The position numbers were made by a program, and so were the translations under genes. The notes below the pieces were generated by a model that made no database searches, had not been told where the DNA came from, and saw only the letters and a program-made list of their open reading frames with translations. From Plectrocnemia conspersa (lineage: Eukaryota > Arthropoda > Insecta > Trichoptera > Polycentropodidae), in assembly GCA_009617715.1 (NCBI GenBank), contig VTFK01000224.1, forward strand, positions 871,430 to 935,429: a DNA stretch of 64,000 nucleotides. The letters are read 5' to 3'. Positions 33,898-45,530 of the stretch are shown piece by piece (the first letter of the stretch is position 1; each line of letters begins with the position of its first letter).

Positions 33898-35054
33898 ATT
33901 CAATTGTGGGTCATTTTTAACCACGAACACGTGATGAAAACAATGCGTTTTAGTGTCGCAAAACGGCAATGGAAATTCTGTTAATGACTTTACGGCGAAA
34001 CTCGGTTATAACAACACCAAAAATAATAACTCCACTTTCACCAAGGTGATGTATGCAATCGATAGTGCAAACAAAGAAGAACTCTCAGTATGTTAATAAG
34101 TTATAAAACCATTTACGAATCTGGGCCATGGTCTTCAGATTTTTTGTAATGCTGATAACAAAGCTGTTGTTACGAAAAAGTATATGAATTTTAAAATTAA
34201 AATGTTGTATTTAATAAAAAAAGGAGTGTATGACAAAAAAATTACACAATGATTTTAAGTGGAATTAGATTTGATTTGACCATATATATTTTTAATTTAT
34301 TATTATACATACGCCTACAGTTCAATTTATCTATTAAAAAATAGTTTTGTTCTTTAAATTAGAAGCGTTATATTTTAAAATAGAAAAAGTAAGCTTTCGT
34401 TAAAGGTTTTAGTAAACGTGTGATGCGTAGCTATTATCAATATTTTTTTTAGGAATAAACATGTTTTGTATACGTTTCGCCACAATAATTGTGAATGATG
34501 TAAAAATAATGGAAAATACCTTATTTTAATTCTAATAGATAATTATAGATTAAGTTTTTCCAAGTTGACTATTAAGTATAAAATATATTTCTGATATTAT
34601 TTTTTCAAATAATATTACAAAAAATCTCTTGTTTTAAGACAGATTTATTTATGTATAAATAAATCTGTTTTAAAACTCTCTTAATTACCTAACTTAAGCT
34701 ATTAAGTTAAGCTATCTGTTAAAGATTTTTATTAATAGTGGATAAATGTTTGTAAAAAATTCTTTGATAGTAATATCAAAAAACTATTTTGAATACAGTT
34801 ATTAAAATAAATTATTAATATACAATCACAGTTACTGAAAATAACATACGATTATTTTTTAAATATTAAAAAAAAGATTTAAAAAAAACAGTAGTTTAGT
34901 TATACATAACATATTTATATTTTTTCTGTATACTAATATCAATTTTTATATTACGAAAAGAATATTGATACTTTCTTACATTATCAAATAAAGAACTAAA
35001 TCATACCAAAAAATAATACGCGGGACCATATTAATCTACTAAACTCCAGAATCA
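33898..35054. other. AT-rich non-coding stretch
   Basis: Nothing recognised apart from the long hairpin listed separately. Confidence 0.65.
34631..34676. repeat. Long near-perfect hairpin, 4-base loop
   Basis: Arms 34631-34651 and 34656-34676 are inverted copies over 21 bases with one mismatch, around the loop TGTA. The inner 13 bp (ACAGATTTATTTA with TAAATAAATCTGT) are perfect. The tight loop suggests a fold-back, template-switch origin or a transcribed hairpin. Confidence 0.9.
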
Positions 35055-35237
35055 GTGACTACGATCAAACTAAATTCAAACATAAAATGCCTAAACACAT
35101 CTCGGTTTAGTAGTTGGGCATACACGCACGGATCTAACCGTTACGAATGTCTGGCGGACAAATTCGATTGTATGTGGTGTGAAAAAACACAGATCTGTCT
35201 GTCCGCTGTGCGTGCTCAAAACGAACGTATATTGTAA
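35055..35237 (+). CDS. Possible exon with PSI-like cysteine pattern
   Basis: The plus strand is open for 60 codons in a block clearly GC-richer than its neighbours. The translation contains YECLADKFDCMWCEKTQICL, a Cys-x6-Cys-x2-Cys-x6-Cys spacing with Trp before the third Cys, resembling half of a PSI (plexin/semaphorin/integrin) domain. TTTAG at 35106-35110 could be an acceptor, and the frame ends TTG/TAA at a GTAAAC word that could be a poor donor. There is no ATG start, signal peptide or flanking coding frame. A chance open frame or a decayed fragment is possible; the domain suggestion is an inference from one short motif. Confidence 0.22.
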   Translation: MTTIKLNSNIKCLNTSRFSSWAYTHGSNRYECLADKFDCMWCEKTQICLSAVRAQNERIL

Positions 35238-35324
35238 ACTAAATTCGTGTGTTAAAAATATTTGCTTTACGTTTATATAGAAAAAGTAAATTGTAATTAT
35301 TGTGAATTTTGTTTACTTTTGCTT

Positions 35325-35430
35325 TAAATTCTAATTATATAATAATTATTAAAAAAAAACATCAAGGATTTGAGCCCAGGTCTTTCAGGTCAATAGTCGG
35401 AGACTTATACAACTCGCCGTAATAAATAGA
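35325..35430 (-). repeat. SINE-like remnant, copy 2
   Basis: TTTGAGCCCAGGTCTTTCAG and GTCAATAGTCGGAG match the 49.4-kb copy (CCAGGTCTTTCAGGCCAATAGT), and the preceding AATTATATAATAATTATTAA also aligns. Read on the minus strand it gives GACCTGGGCTCAAATCCT, a tRNA B-box-like sequence, followed by a T-rich run. This fits a tRNA-derived SINE fragment. Confidence 0.5.
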
Positions 35431-36724
35431 TTTAAATTAATATTTGAATGCCTCGTATGTACCTTATACTATAGATTAATGAAATATTTTCATTTAACTC
35501 ATGCATATTCAAGCGAACGGAATAATTAATAATGAAACTATGTGAGAATTATAGCACCATGCGCTTGACTATGAACGCTATTTATTATTTATCGAATTGT
35601 ATTACAGTATAGACATGCATTGGATTCGTTTGAAGTGACATTTCAATGAACAGTTATCATGCATTGATACTAACGTAACATAAAAACTAAATTACACCTA
35701 TAAAAATATAGTATTATGTAGTATATAGAATATATACACATACAAACACAGGTCATACATAATTTAAACAAACACTCCCATCGAGAGGAGGCAATTAACT
35801 TTTTTGCTAGGCACATGCTCGGCTCCTGGCTGCATAGAAATGGTACGGACCAGAAAAAAATACACAAGACGAATTGCGATTCATAAATTTTACGAACGAT
35901 GATGAGATGGTGAACGTAATCGTTTCATTATGTAAGAAAAACAAATAACTTTTTTTAGACGGCGTAGTTTTAGAAGCTCTGGTGGAATATTGAATATGGA
36001 GGTCGATGGCCTTGGTTATACCTGCGGTGCACGTGCAGTAGTAGTAATAGAACATCGGAAATACAATTTTTCTATTCTGTTCTGTACAATTGCTTTAATC
36101 TGTACGTACACATAAACATATGTTCGTAATTTACAAGTGTTGAATTCGAAACAATTGAAAAAAGGGTTGAATTGGTTCATAGCAGTAACTTTGATATAAT
36201 TTAAGATGATTACATGCATTTGCATGATATGCAATATATAGTTTCAAATTCAATTACTATTACATAATAAAATAAGTAATCGAAAAAATATTTTCTATAA
36301 AAATATTTTAATATCTGTTTATTACCAATGATCTTTCGTAAAACAGAGACTAGTAAAAATAATGAGAAATAAATCTGCTACTATTCGTAAAATGCTTTTA
36401 TAAAAATATATGTATTCAGAAACAAATAATATTAATAACTCGTTAAATACAGGCAAAAACAATATAAGTTAAAGAATAACAAATAAGTTTTAAAAAATCG
36501 CTGGAGTTTTCAAAAGTTTTTAATATAACACCTTTCCAAGTATTTTAAACTAGCAACATAAAAACACTATGTAGAGTAGATAAAAGCATAAATTAAGCAA
36601 AAGTTTTTATGTTTAAAATTTATTTTGAATATATACAAACCAAAATATATTTATTTTCTCAGCTTATAATAAGCACTATTAGAATCGATACAGCTTTGTC
36701 AATTAATTATATTTTTTATTCCAG
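35431..36724. other. Non-coding stretch
   Basis: Three overlapping minus-strand frames of 65-82 codons (35670-36234) exist but share no consistent reading or recognisable motif. A polypyrimidine tract followed by CCAG closes the interval. Confidence 0.55.
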
Positions 36725-36848
36725 TGGTATGATTTGTAATAGTGGATTATATTGACAGCAGACCAGCAAATATTTACTCGCGACAGCTTAGGTAGGAGGT
36801 CAGGCCTAGCCTCAGTCCACGCAGTGTTCTGAAGCAAAGCCTAACTAG
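36725..36848 (+). ncRNA. Possible non-coding or UTR exon
   Basis: A good acceptor, TATTTTTTATTCCAG, ends at 36724 and a donor, CTAG/GTAAGG, has its GT at 36849-36850. The 124 bases between are GC-richer, with TCAGGCCTAGCCTCAGTCCA. All three frames contain stops, so if it is an exon it is non-coding (5' UTR or long non-coding RNA). The evidence is splice-signal pattern and composition only. Confidence 0.25.
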
Positions 36849-36850
36849 GT

Positions 36851-38982
36851 AAGGGTTTTAACTATTTAATTATTTAATTAATTTTGTTGTTACATACGAT
36901 TATTAAACTTTGAAGCTGGAGTCACTGAGAGTTTAATAAGACCCTGAATTAAAAAAATAATAAGCTTCCGCGATAAAGTTTGTACCTGGAAATTGAGGAA
37001 AGTCGCAAGTTTAATCGAAGACTTCAAATCCATTTGCAAATTCACGCAAAATAATTAGTGAGCTTCACTAAGACCTGCTTATTTATAACAATATTAAAAC
37101 TATAGCATTTAAAAAAAACAGTATTTTATCTACGAAATTTTAATTTTATATATTGTATGGTATTATTTTGCAGAAATTCAATTATTGATTGAAATCAAAT
37201 AACTTTAATTTATGTAATTAATAACATTAATATACGTTAATATTAATAGGTTATTTTAATAGCTAATTATACATAGCAACGTTTCGAACGAACTGTTCCA
37301 AGAATGTTAAATATTTAATAAGAATACGTCTCAGGCAATTAAAATTAAGTTAAAAATATTATATATTAAAGACCGAAAAACATTTTCTCCATATTAATTA
37401 AATCATAATTAGTTTAAGTATAAAAGACGTTGATTAAAGAATGTATTAAATAAATATGTAATTAATGTTAAATTAAATTCAATTTGGTTCTCTCGAATAT
37501 AACAAAGTATTTCATACCATTGTTTGATAAGAACAAGCATACAAAATTATCACAATAGAAATTATTATTAATGCATACGCTTATGTGTGTATCGTAAAAT
37601 AATACATATGTGTATGTGTGTGTTTAAATTATATATTCACATTCTATTCATAACATTCCAATTTATACAGTACAGTTAAGAGTCATTAGCGTGTCAACTT
37701 GGAGAGCAAACAGGCACTCGAGTGTTTCTTTTGAGGAAATATTCAAAAGCAAACTAACACAAGAAAGCTATTAATCATCCCACCATAGTTTTCTCATTAT
37801 TTTATTTCAATGCTGAACTTTAGGGTTAAGAATAAAAATGTATTATATAATATATATTTATACTTACACATACATATATTTCAGATTAATGAGTCGAGCA
37901 TAATTACTTTGCCTTAATATTTACACAAGTGACGTTGTCATTGTTCATGAATAATAAAGTGTCTATAGAAATATACAATGTGACCCCAAAAATCGAAATA
38001 TGTTTTAAACGCGGATATAAATCTTCATGCCTTATAAAGTCATTCATATAAGTTATAACCACCATTCTCATAGACACAACAATCGCTTGAAATCAATTTG
38101 TGCTGTCGATTTCACCCATTTTAGCACCATCCAGCTCATCAGTGCCTAATACAAAAATATGGGTTTATAAACCAAAATATCTTAAATACATGGGTACAAT
38201 CTATTTCTCAATATATCTATCAAAAGACGTAATTTTTTATTCGCAGAAATTGAATTAAATGAACTTTTTGTTATAGTGAAGTAATTAGTATTAACAGGGG
38301 ATTGATTTTTGTATCATCCGATGCGATGAATCGATAGTGTTATCTTGATACTTGATACCGAGAATAATAAGGTACTGTTGCCTCGTGAAATCCATTAAAG
38401 ATCATCACAAAGAAAATATGTCACATGTTAAATATATAATATGTAAAGGAAAGAAATAAAGAGACAGGCACAGACAGGATCAGTGATAATACAACGACTA
38501 CTCATTTACAATCAATCAATTTTTCCTCCCGGTCCTTAACATATTGATGTAATGTTAATAAATAGACTTTGATAAAAGTACGGTGTCTCACTACTTATTT
38601 TGTGGTTGTTGATTGTGTTTACTTTGTTTAAACTTGACTGGAAGGCTTAATCTTATCCACCTTAATTTTCAGACCTTGCTTCTTCCGAATACCATTAATT
38701 TCGATTAATGCGACACTTCTTATATGGGAAAAAATCAAAGTACAGGCGATGTGAAAAGCTAGCTTTAGGAATATTTTATTTACGTTACAGCCTCCAAAAT
38801 TTTATGCTAAAGGAATTAAAAAAAATAGTGAAAGGTGGGAGAAGATTAAATCATAAGACAAAAATAACCATTTAAAAGTTCTTTTTGCTTCAATAAAAAA
38901 ACGAGATTTATTTCGGAATTATCTAATTGAGAGGAAAACTATACAAAATAGTACATTATTGCGGATTGGAAGAAATGCTGGC
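36851..38982. other. Long AT-rich non-coding stretch
   Basis: No gene. The sequence approaching the piggyBac-type insertion is ordinary. Confidence 0.65.
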
Positions 38983-39546
38983 TTAACCCTTTGAGTAGTG
39001 AGCTGATTTATAAATATTTGTTTATTTGTTAGTATTCACCTGGGATTGAGTTATATTATTTCTGTTGTTATTTATTTATTTATTAGTATTTAATTTTGCA
39101 TTTATAGTAAATAATAAAAATAAATGATTATATTAGGTTTATTGATTTGATTTATTATATACTATTTTGTATTAGTATATTTTAACACTTCTATTATTAA
39201 ATTTTGTTATTTTAGATATTTATTATACATATATTATTCGGCTTTTATGGATATTTTTTGAATCATTACAGAGGCTTTTAATATTTTTTATTAAATTAAT
39301 ATTAAATAATTCTGTTATGTTAATTTATTTCGTACTCGTATTTGTTGGTATTAATTTGTATAGAAATCATTGACAAAAAATTTAAAAATATTATGTAATT
39401 ATAATGTTTTTTTTATTTTTTTAGTTATATATGTATGTAAATATATAACAATTATATTATATGTAACTATATAACTATCTGGGATACTTCAAAACAGTAA
39501 AAGATCGACCGCCGTACATGTACGGCGATACTCCTCAAAGGGTTAA
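38983..39546. mobile_element. piggyBac-type MITE with TTAA duplication
   Basis: The element spans 38987-39542 (556 bp), between TTAA at 38983-38986 and TTAA at 39543-39546. Its ends are inverted: CCCTTTGAGTAGTGAGC on the left and the complement of CCCTTTGAGGAGTATCGC on the right. CCCTTTG ends at a duplicated TTAA are diagnostic of the piggyBac superfamily. Close to the right end lies the perfect 18-bp palindrome CGCCGTACATGTACGGCG (39510-39527). The interior is extremely A/T-rich with no transposase frame, so it is non-autonomous. Confidence 0.82.
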
Positions 39547-40159
39547 TATTGAAAAATAAATACATTTAGACAATAATAGTAATTTTTCGGTATTTTTAAG
39601 ATGTAATACACATGTTTATCTTTTAATGTTTTTTTTTAAATAGTACACTACAGAATATATAGCTTTAAATAGTTAAAAAAATATTTTTGTATGTCTTATA
39701 TTTTTCATAGTATATTAGAATTAAAACGCATTTTGTATCATATTTTATAAACGTTAATAGCTGGCAATGAACATAAATTAAGCTATCCAACATAGTTTAA
39801 AAAAAAGCTTTTACTTAATGAACTCTATGCGTTTTAATTATTGAAAATAGTTTGAGCTTTTAAAACGTATTATACTAATGCTATTATATTAAACACTCGC
39901 TATTCATTAGCCACTCACCTGAAACAATAAAATATATTTAATGATTACAATTTATAAAATTACAATGATATTAAAGATCTTTTTAATTAAAGGGCTTTAT
40001 TTTTTAATGAAAGTTAAATGCGTATAAATGATTGCCAAAAAGCTTGCGATTGAATGCGGGCATTTTTAATAAAGCTGAATTGAGTTCTGAATTTTATTAT
40101 TTTGTTATTTTATGGGAAAACATTTTTAATTGAAAAAATAAGGGAAGGATGTTTAAAAG
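39547..40159. other. AT-rich non-coding stretch
   Basis: Nothing recognised. Confidence 0.65.
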
Positions 40160-40260
40160 TTTTAATGAGACTCGTCTGGGCTGGCTGAGACTCATACCCA
40201 TCGGGTGAGGACGAGGGGTGGTTATCATACCCCCGTGATAACCCCCCAACGAAACGTGTA
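40160..40260. promoter_or_regulatory. GC-rich block with hairpin
   Basis: An isolated GC-rich patch. GAGACTC occurs twice (40166, 40186). GGTTATCA (40220-40227) and TGATAACC (40236-40243) form an 8-bp dyad around TACCCCCG, flanked by G-run and C-run. TTATC/GATAA are GATA-factor cores, here paired head to head. It could be a GATA site cluster or another small repeat. Confidence 0.3.
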
Positions 40261-41292
40261 ATTATTGTATGTAAAATTTACATATAAATTATGTATTCGT
40301 ACAGACAATTTAATTATATAATGATTTTTTATTACGGTCACACGATAATAATGCACTGTCGCCGTGTGTTCTTATATTATATTATTTAATATTATACATC
40401 TATTATGTACATACATACATAATATGTATATAATATGATATGGATACATTTATTGGTTGTTATTATAGACACGAAAGCGATTAAATAATTAAACGAGCGC
40501 TCTTATAAAATTCGTAATGATATAATGGATACCTTCGTTTTTTATGTCGTAAATATTATTAATATTATTTATTATAAAAAATGAATATATTTATTTTAAT
40601 TTACATTACAATAGCGTGTTTCCTATTACCATCGTTAAAACTCGGTTCGTACAATGTAATTTTGTTAGCCATAATTGTTTATAAGTAATAATATAAAATA
40701 CGATCACGTGACTTTTTATAAATTTCACAGTTGAAATGTTTTCAAAGTCCAATTTTTAACTTACCAACAACAACTTAAATAATGAACACTCAAATTACCA
40801 TAAAATAACAGGCGCAAATCTTAAAATTATTTTTTTTCATTAAAAATTGATAAACATTGATCTAATCCTAGGTGCAAATTTCACTTGAAACCATTTTTAT
40901 ATCGTGTCTAGTAGATTAAAATTTTAATTCCTATCGATCATTATAGGTTTTCAAAATCTTATAAATACATATAAAGCAAGGATGAAGATTTATAAGCATA
41001 ATGCTAAAGTTTTGCGATTAGGCGTCGACGGTGCTCGGCTTCTTTATGCGGAGCGCTTGTCCCTATAACAATTTATTGGCGATTTGCGTTTTGTATGATA
41101 CGTTAATTCTGTAATTCAAGCAAAGTAAAGTACTTCTTTTTGTAGAGGCTTCAGATAGTGTTTTTCTATGAGCGTTGGGATGAAATTCATTGTATTTTAG
41201 AATTAAATTATGTAATAAATACAAAAAATAATAATTAAATGAGTTAAAGGGGTGGTGTCGACAATCCGTCGATTCTTAGATATGGCTGGAGT
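40261..41292. other. AT-rich non-coding stretch
   Basis: Contains ACATACATACATA tracts near 40410 and nothing else recognisable. Confidence 0.65.
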
Positions 41293-41494
41293 TGCTAAAG
41301 CAGTGGTCTTCAAACTATTTTGATCGCGTATCCCCAAGACAAATATAGTGCGTACGTCTAAATACATACATTACATACATACAATGATTTGTTGTCTAAC
41401 TCTTATCGCAGCTGTAAATTCTTCGTTTATTTAATTTTTACAATTATGAAGTTAGCTTTTGGCGTACACTTCTTTGGAGACTACTGCTCTAGAG
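41293..41494. mobile_element. Small hAT-like element (decayed)
   Basis: CAGTGGTCTTCAAACTATTT starts at 41301 and continues GATCGCGTATCCCC. At the other end TTTGGAGACTACTG ends at 41486, preceded by GGCGTACAC. The inverted ends CAGTGGTCTTCAAA and CAGTAGTCTCCAAA, with a GCGTA-CCC-like stretch inside, follow a terminal pattern common in hAT elements. The flanking octamers TGCTAAAG (41293-41300) and CTCTAGAG (41487-41494) agree at five of eight bases and the latter fits the hAT target preference. The internal 186 bp hold no transposase. Confidence 0.55.
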
Positions 41495-42844
41495 AGTCGC
41501 GATTGCGTCCATTATTCTTGCCGTGGCGGCTTAGAAGCCAGCACTCAAAAATTCAATTTTTTATAGCTTGACAAACACAGGATTTTTTCCGCGCTAGAAC
41601 ACTTTGTGAAGAATGATGATGGATCTATCAAAATGTGCACTACTATTGTGTATTTAAATCTTTTTATTTCACTAAACATTATGTTAAAGTAAGTGGTAAA
41701 CTATTTTGAATAAATGCCATTATGCCGCATTAAGAAGATATGACAATTTATTTATTTAAATTAAATTAAGACCTTCGTAATCGAACAGGTTACCCCAATG
41801 CGTCACAAAATAAACAAAAATATGTATATAATTAAAATATTACATTGAAAGAAGCAAACATAAAATTATATGATACCAACCGGACCAGCTCCTTGTAGCC
41901 GACATTATATAAATATAGCATTAATGTATTTGTCATATATCTACATACATATATAGGAATATATGATATTACAGTTTTGTAAAAAAGCCTACATTTTTAA
42001 TGCAAGTTTTTACCATACAATAATTATTTATTTTTCAAGAGTAGTGTGGCATACAAATTAACTGTTAATTAAATATACTTTTTTTATAATTATATTATCT
42101 AGTTAATAAGTAGACTTAACTAAGTTTATTTTTATTTTTTATATTGGTTAATGAAATGTGTGCGTGATTTTCACATTTCAATTCTAAATTAAAACTTTCT
42201 TTTAAACGTTTTAATATATATTTATAATATGATAATACCTTTTAAAACAAACTTTACATATTTCATAATTAAATAGAGGTATAAAAAGGCAATATTTAAG
42301 AATATTAATTATATTTTGTAAAATAAACTATAAAAACTATTATTTATCTTCAGACTTGATTAATTTCAGACACATCTGCACTCGACGCTGACCCATAAAA
42401 TATTGGGTTTAACTCGAATTAATTTTTGTACTGTAATTTCTACGCATTTTTGATATAATTATTATATGTTTTTATTTTTATATCATTAAACAATACTCGA
42501 TAAAATATATTTTTATAACACAAAATCGTTTTGAGTGACATTGAGTTTGATGTATTATAAAATAGTCAGTCAAAATTGTATTTATCTTTTATATAATACA
42601 TATAATAGTATGTATATGCATTATTTATGCCGAGTTCTTTGAAATATCAAAATGAAAACGTAAGGCCTTTTATGTTATCGGAACAGTGCGAACGACCTCG
42701 TTCGATTAATGTAATCTATTTAAATATTAATTGAATAAATCTGAAACTAATCAGAGTGCGGAGCTAGCTCTATCCAATTATTGTTTTTGTTCACTCACAA
42801 AGGGCTATGAATAATTTCAATCAAGATAAATAAGATAAGGGGAA
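41495..42844. other. AT-rich non-coding stretch
   Basis: No feature seen before the GC-rich island. Confidence 0.65.
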
Positions 42845-43025
42845 TTTTCTTGAGCGAAGGAAGGAGACCCATTTGTGCCGAGGGGGTTCGTAGGGGGCTC
42901 GGGGCGAACGGGGGCCTTAGAGAGTGGCGGGGGCTAGGGGGCTCAGCCGCGGACCAATAGCGGAGCGCCGCGGAAAGGCCGCCATATTTTTCACGGGGCA
43001 CTTTGTAAAGTCGTCCCGCAAAATT
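42845..43025. promoter_or_regulatory. GC-rich promoter-like island
   Basis: The most GC-rich block of the window, abruptly bounded by A/T-rich DNA. It carries G-runs (GAGGGGGTTCGTAGGGGGCT, GGCGGGGGCTAGGGGGCTC), a CCAAT box in GCGGACCAATAGCGGAGCGC, CCGCGG twice, and GGCCGCCATATTTTT, whose GCCGCCAT core fits YY1/Pleiohomeotic. This combination suggests a promoter or a Polycomb-type recruitment element. The minus strand is open across it (43001-42795, starting MPREKYGGLS and Pro-rich), but Pro/Arg/Ser composition is what GC-rich DNA gives by default. No TATA box or initiator is evident. Confidence 0.4.
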
Positions 43026-44134
43026 AAATGCAATTTAAAATATAATTATGAAACGTATTACGCGATTTATTTAAACGACTTTGAATATTACCTTTTTTGA
43101 GATTTTTTTATACGCTACTTTATTAAAGAACGTTAAACGAGTCGGCGAATCGCATTCCAAACAAACGTTACGGTGTAGATATAAAAATGTTTATTTTCGT
43201 TCAAAGCAATGTGGCAGGCCCTCTGCGATTATTTAAAAGTAATTTGTGCTAAAGAAAATATTATTGTTAAATCTCTTGAATTTGCGCAATAAAGAAATCT
43301 TTCATCTCTATAGAATTATAGATTATAAGACTCCTGAATGACACTTTAAAAGTTTCCCAGACAATGCTTGTTTGTTACAAATTTTGTGTCCGTGATATCT
43401 CAAAAAGCTTGCAAACTTTCTTATCAGCATTCTAAAAATAACTTATATCTGTTTTTATTAGTTTCTCGTTATATTAAAAGCGATTTTCAAGTTAAAATTT
43501 GGTTACGCATAAATACTATACATACATATATATAACCTGATCAATACTATACTATGTTTTAAAGCTTATTTACTTAAAGTTGATTAAGCTGAAGTCTAAT
43601 AATGAAATAAATCATGAAACCATGTCGAATATATATTTAAAGATGACAAAAAAAAACCTCTAAATTACAAAACTATATTTTAATTTTATGATAATACTAT
43701 TATGAAAACAATGTGTGTACATATTAATTAAGTTGGTGGGAAGTCCACTCAGCTACGCAGTTAAACCAATTTTAAACTAACGAAAAATTAATATTATAAG
43801 AAAATACGCAATGCTACAATTGCGTGAATTACAATTACATTCGCCAGTTAACCGCTCGTTAAGCACTATAAAAACTATGCGTCTCTTCAGCGTAAAAACG
43901 CTTTTTATTAATGACTTTTAAGATTGTTCCTTAAGTTTTACATATTTAAGGCGTAAACATATTTCGTTGGTTGAATATGCAAGCGATGCAATTGGCCAAC
44001 CAACATCAGCATCTGTGCTTTAATAGAGACACCTCAAATTAAGAAAATAAAATATGTAAGACTATGCAACCAACATCAGCAAACGAATGGAGGCGAGAGG
44101 GTTAGAGATAATCAAACGCATCGAGAGCAGATGA
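43026..44134. other. AT-rich non-coding stretch
   Basis: Nothing recognised. The word ACCAACATCAGC occurs at about 44001 and again at 44070, a short local duplication. Confidence 0.6.
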
Positions 44135-44372
44135 TTACACGATTAGCGATGGCAGACAACCAGACCGAGACCGAGAACAAATAACAAACACGAGAGACCT
44201 GAGCGGATCATCCAGATAATATAATTTCTCCACCAGCACTGTGTACAACTTAACAATATTCTGCTGAGTTAAATTGTACAACTTAGCTGAATAAGCTTTT
44301 ACAAGCTTTTCGGCGTCTATTTTGGCTGAAAAATCACACATTCGACATTAAAACCCGAAAAATAAAAAAACG
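44135..44372 (-). repeat. Dispersed repeat with short open frame, copy 2
   Basis: The 44306-44372 part matches 19680-19752. On the minus strand an ATG at 44341 opens 68 codons (to 44135). It starts MCDFSAKIDAEKLVKAYSAK and continues with an NLTQQNIVKLYTVLVEKL stretch that looks helical. An in-frame stop lies just upstream of the ATG. I do not recognise the protein. The paired copy is broken by a stop soon after the shared core, which favours a decayed transposon over a host gene. Confidence 0.5.
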
Positions 44373-45454
44373 AAAGGTATTTTTTCGCAAGCACGATTAT
44401 TTATAATATTTTATTTAAATTTCCATATTTCAAAAAAAATCACAAAAAACATAATTTTTCATACAAAGCGATTATTTGCAATATTTTATCAATTTAAATC
44501 AAGAAATATTTGGCTTTGTATTGTTCAAATTTGTGTATTTAATATCAGAAAGTTTTTTTTAATAGCATATGAATATTTGACAGCAAAGTGTATTTTTAAT
44601 AAAAACACTTTCTCTAATGAAAATTTAGAGGTACAATTAGTTGCGCAGTAAGTATATTTTTGTATATACAAAGATCGGCAAATGTCCCTGTGGATTAGCT
44701 CAATTATTATTATGCTTAATTTGCCCGGAGGAGAAATGAAATTACCATTTAAATTTCAGTCATTCCTTCTAACTTAATATCAAGCTAGTTGTTGACATTT
44801 ACATGTTCGTAGTCTTTTAAATGGTAATCATTCAGAAACTTATTTAAATTACGTTTTACAAATTGTCTTCACTCACTTAAAATGTTGGTTTAATATTACT
44901 TTAACAATAATTTGAAAGCATAAATATTAATATAATTCAGAAATAAATGAAATATAATTTGTTTGTAATAATTAGATTATATGTATTTCTCTGGCAGGGT
45001 CATTTGACATGTAGTTTTGATATTTTCAGTTTATCAAAACAATCTCAAAATAACTTTGCGCATGACACAAACGTCAGAGGAAAACTGTACACGCAAGAAG
45101 GGCAAAATTCATTAGTAAAAATTATATTATATTAATTTTATATTTTTTAAGGCAATATATATTTACCATTGTAGTTATTATGTACACCCATGGAATATAT
45201 ATTAAAGTTTTATGTATTAATAATTTATATATTTTATATGAGTTGTTATGATGATGTTCCACCCTTTTATAAATTAATTAATTTCATCTCTGTCAAAATC
45301 AAAATTAATTGATAAAAAATATTTTTTAGAATATATTAAAAAATATTATTTGTATTTATAAATGGCGCAGTATATAGTATATCAATGGTGGATACTTTAC
45401 AGAATTTAAATTATAATTATCAATACTAAAACGTGCGTTGCAATAGTTGCAAGT
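44373..45454. other. AT-rich non-coding stretch
   Basis: Nothing recognised; A and T runs dominate. Confidence 0.65.
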
Positions 45455-45530
45455 AGAAATAGCATAGTCCGTATGATTTCAAACTGGTAATTCAGAAGGC
45501 ACGGGTTCGAGCCACTGCAATATACTCGAT
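45455..45530 (+). repeat. tRNA-like remnant (SINE head or tRNA pseudogene)
   Basis: TAGCATAGTCCG fits the RNA polymerase III A box and GGGTTCGAGCCA, about 40 bases on, fits the B box. The acceptor and T stems do not pair well, so this is not a functional tRNA gene. It is followed by a T-rich run. Confidence 0.4.

Noticed and set aside
41389..41571. 60-codon plus frame
   Set aside because: Overlaps the hAT-like element at 41301-41486 and its end; best explained as a by-product.
42795..43001. 68-codon Pro/Arg-rich minus frame over the GC island
   Set aside because: Pro, Arg, Ser and Ala are the default products of GC-rich codons, and the tail of the frame is unrelated A/T-rich sequence.
45455..45530. 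Functional tRNA gene
   Set aside because: A and B boxes are present but acceptor and T stems do not pair into a cloverleaf.
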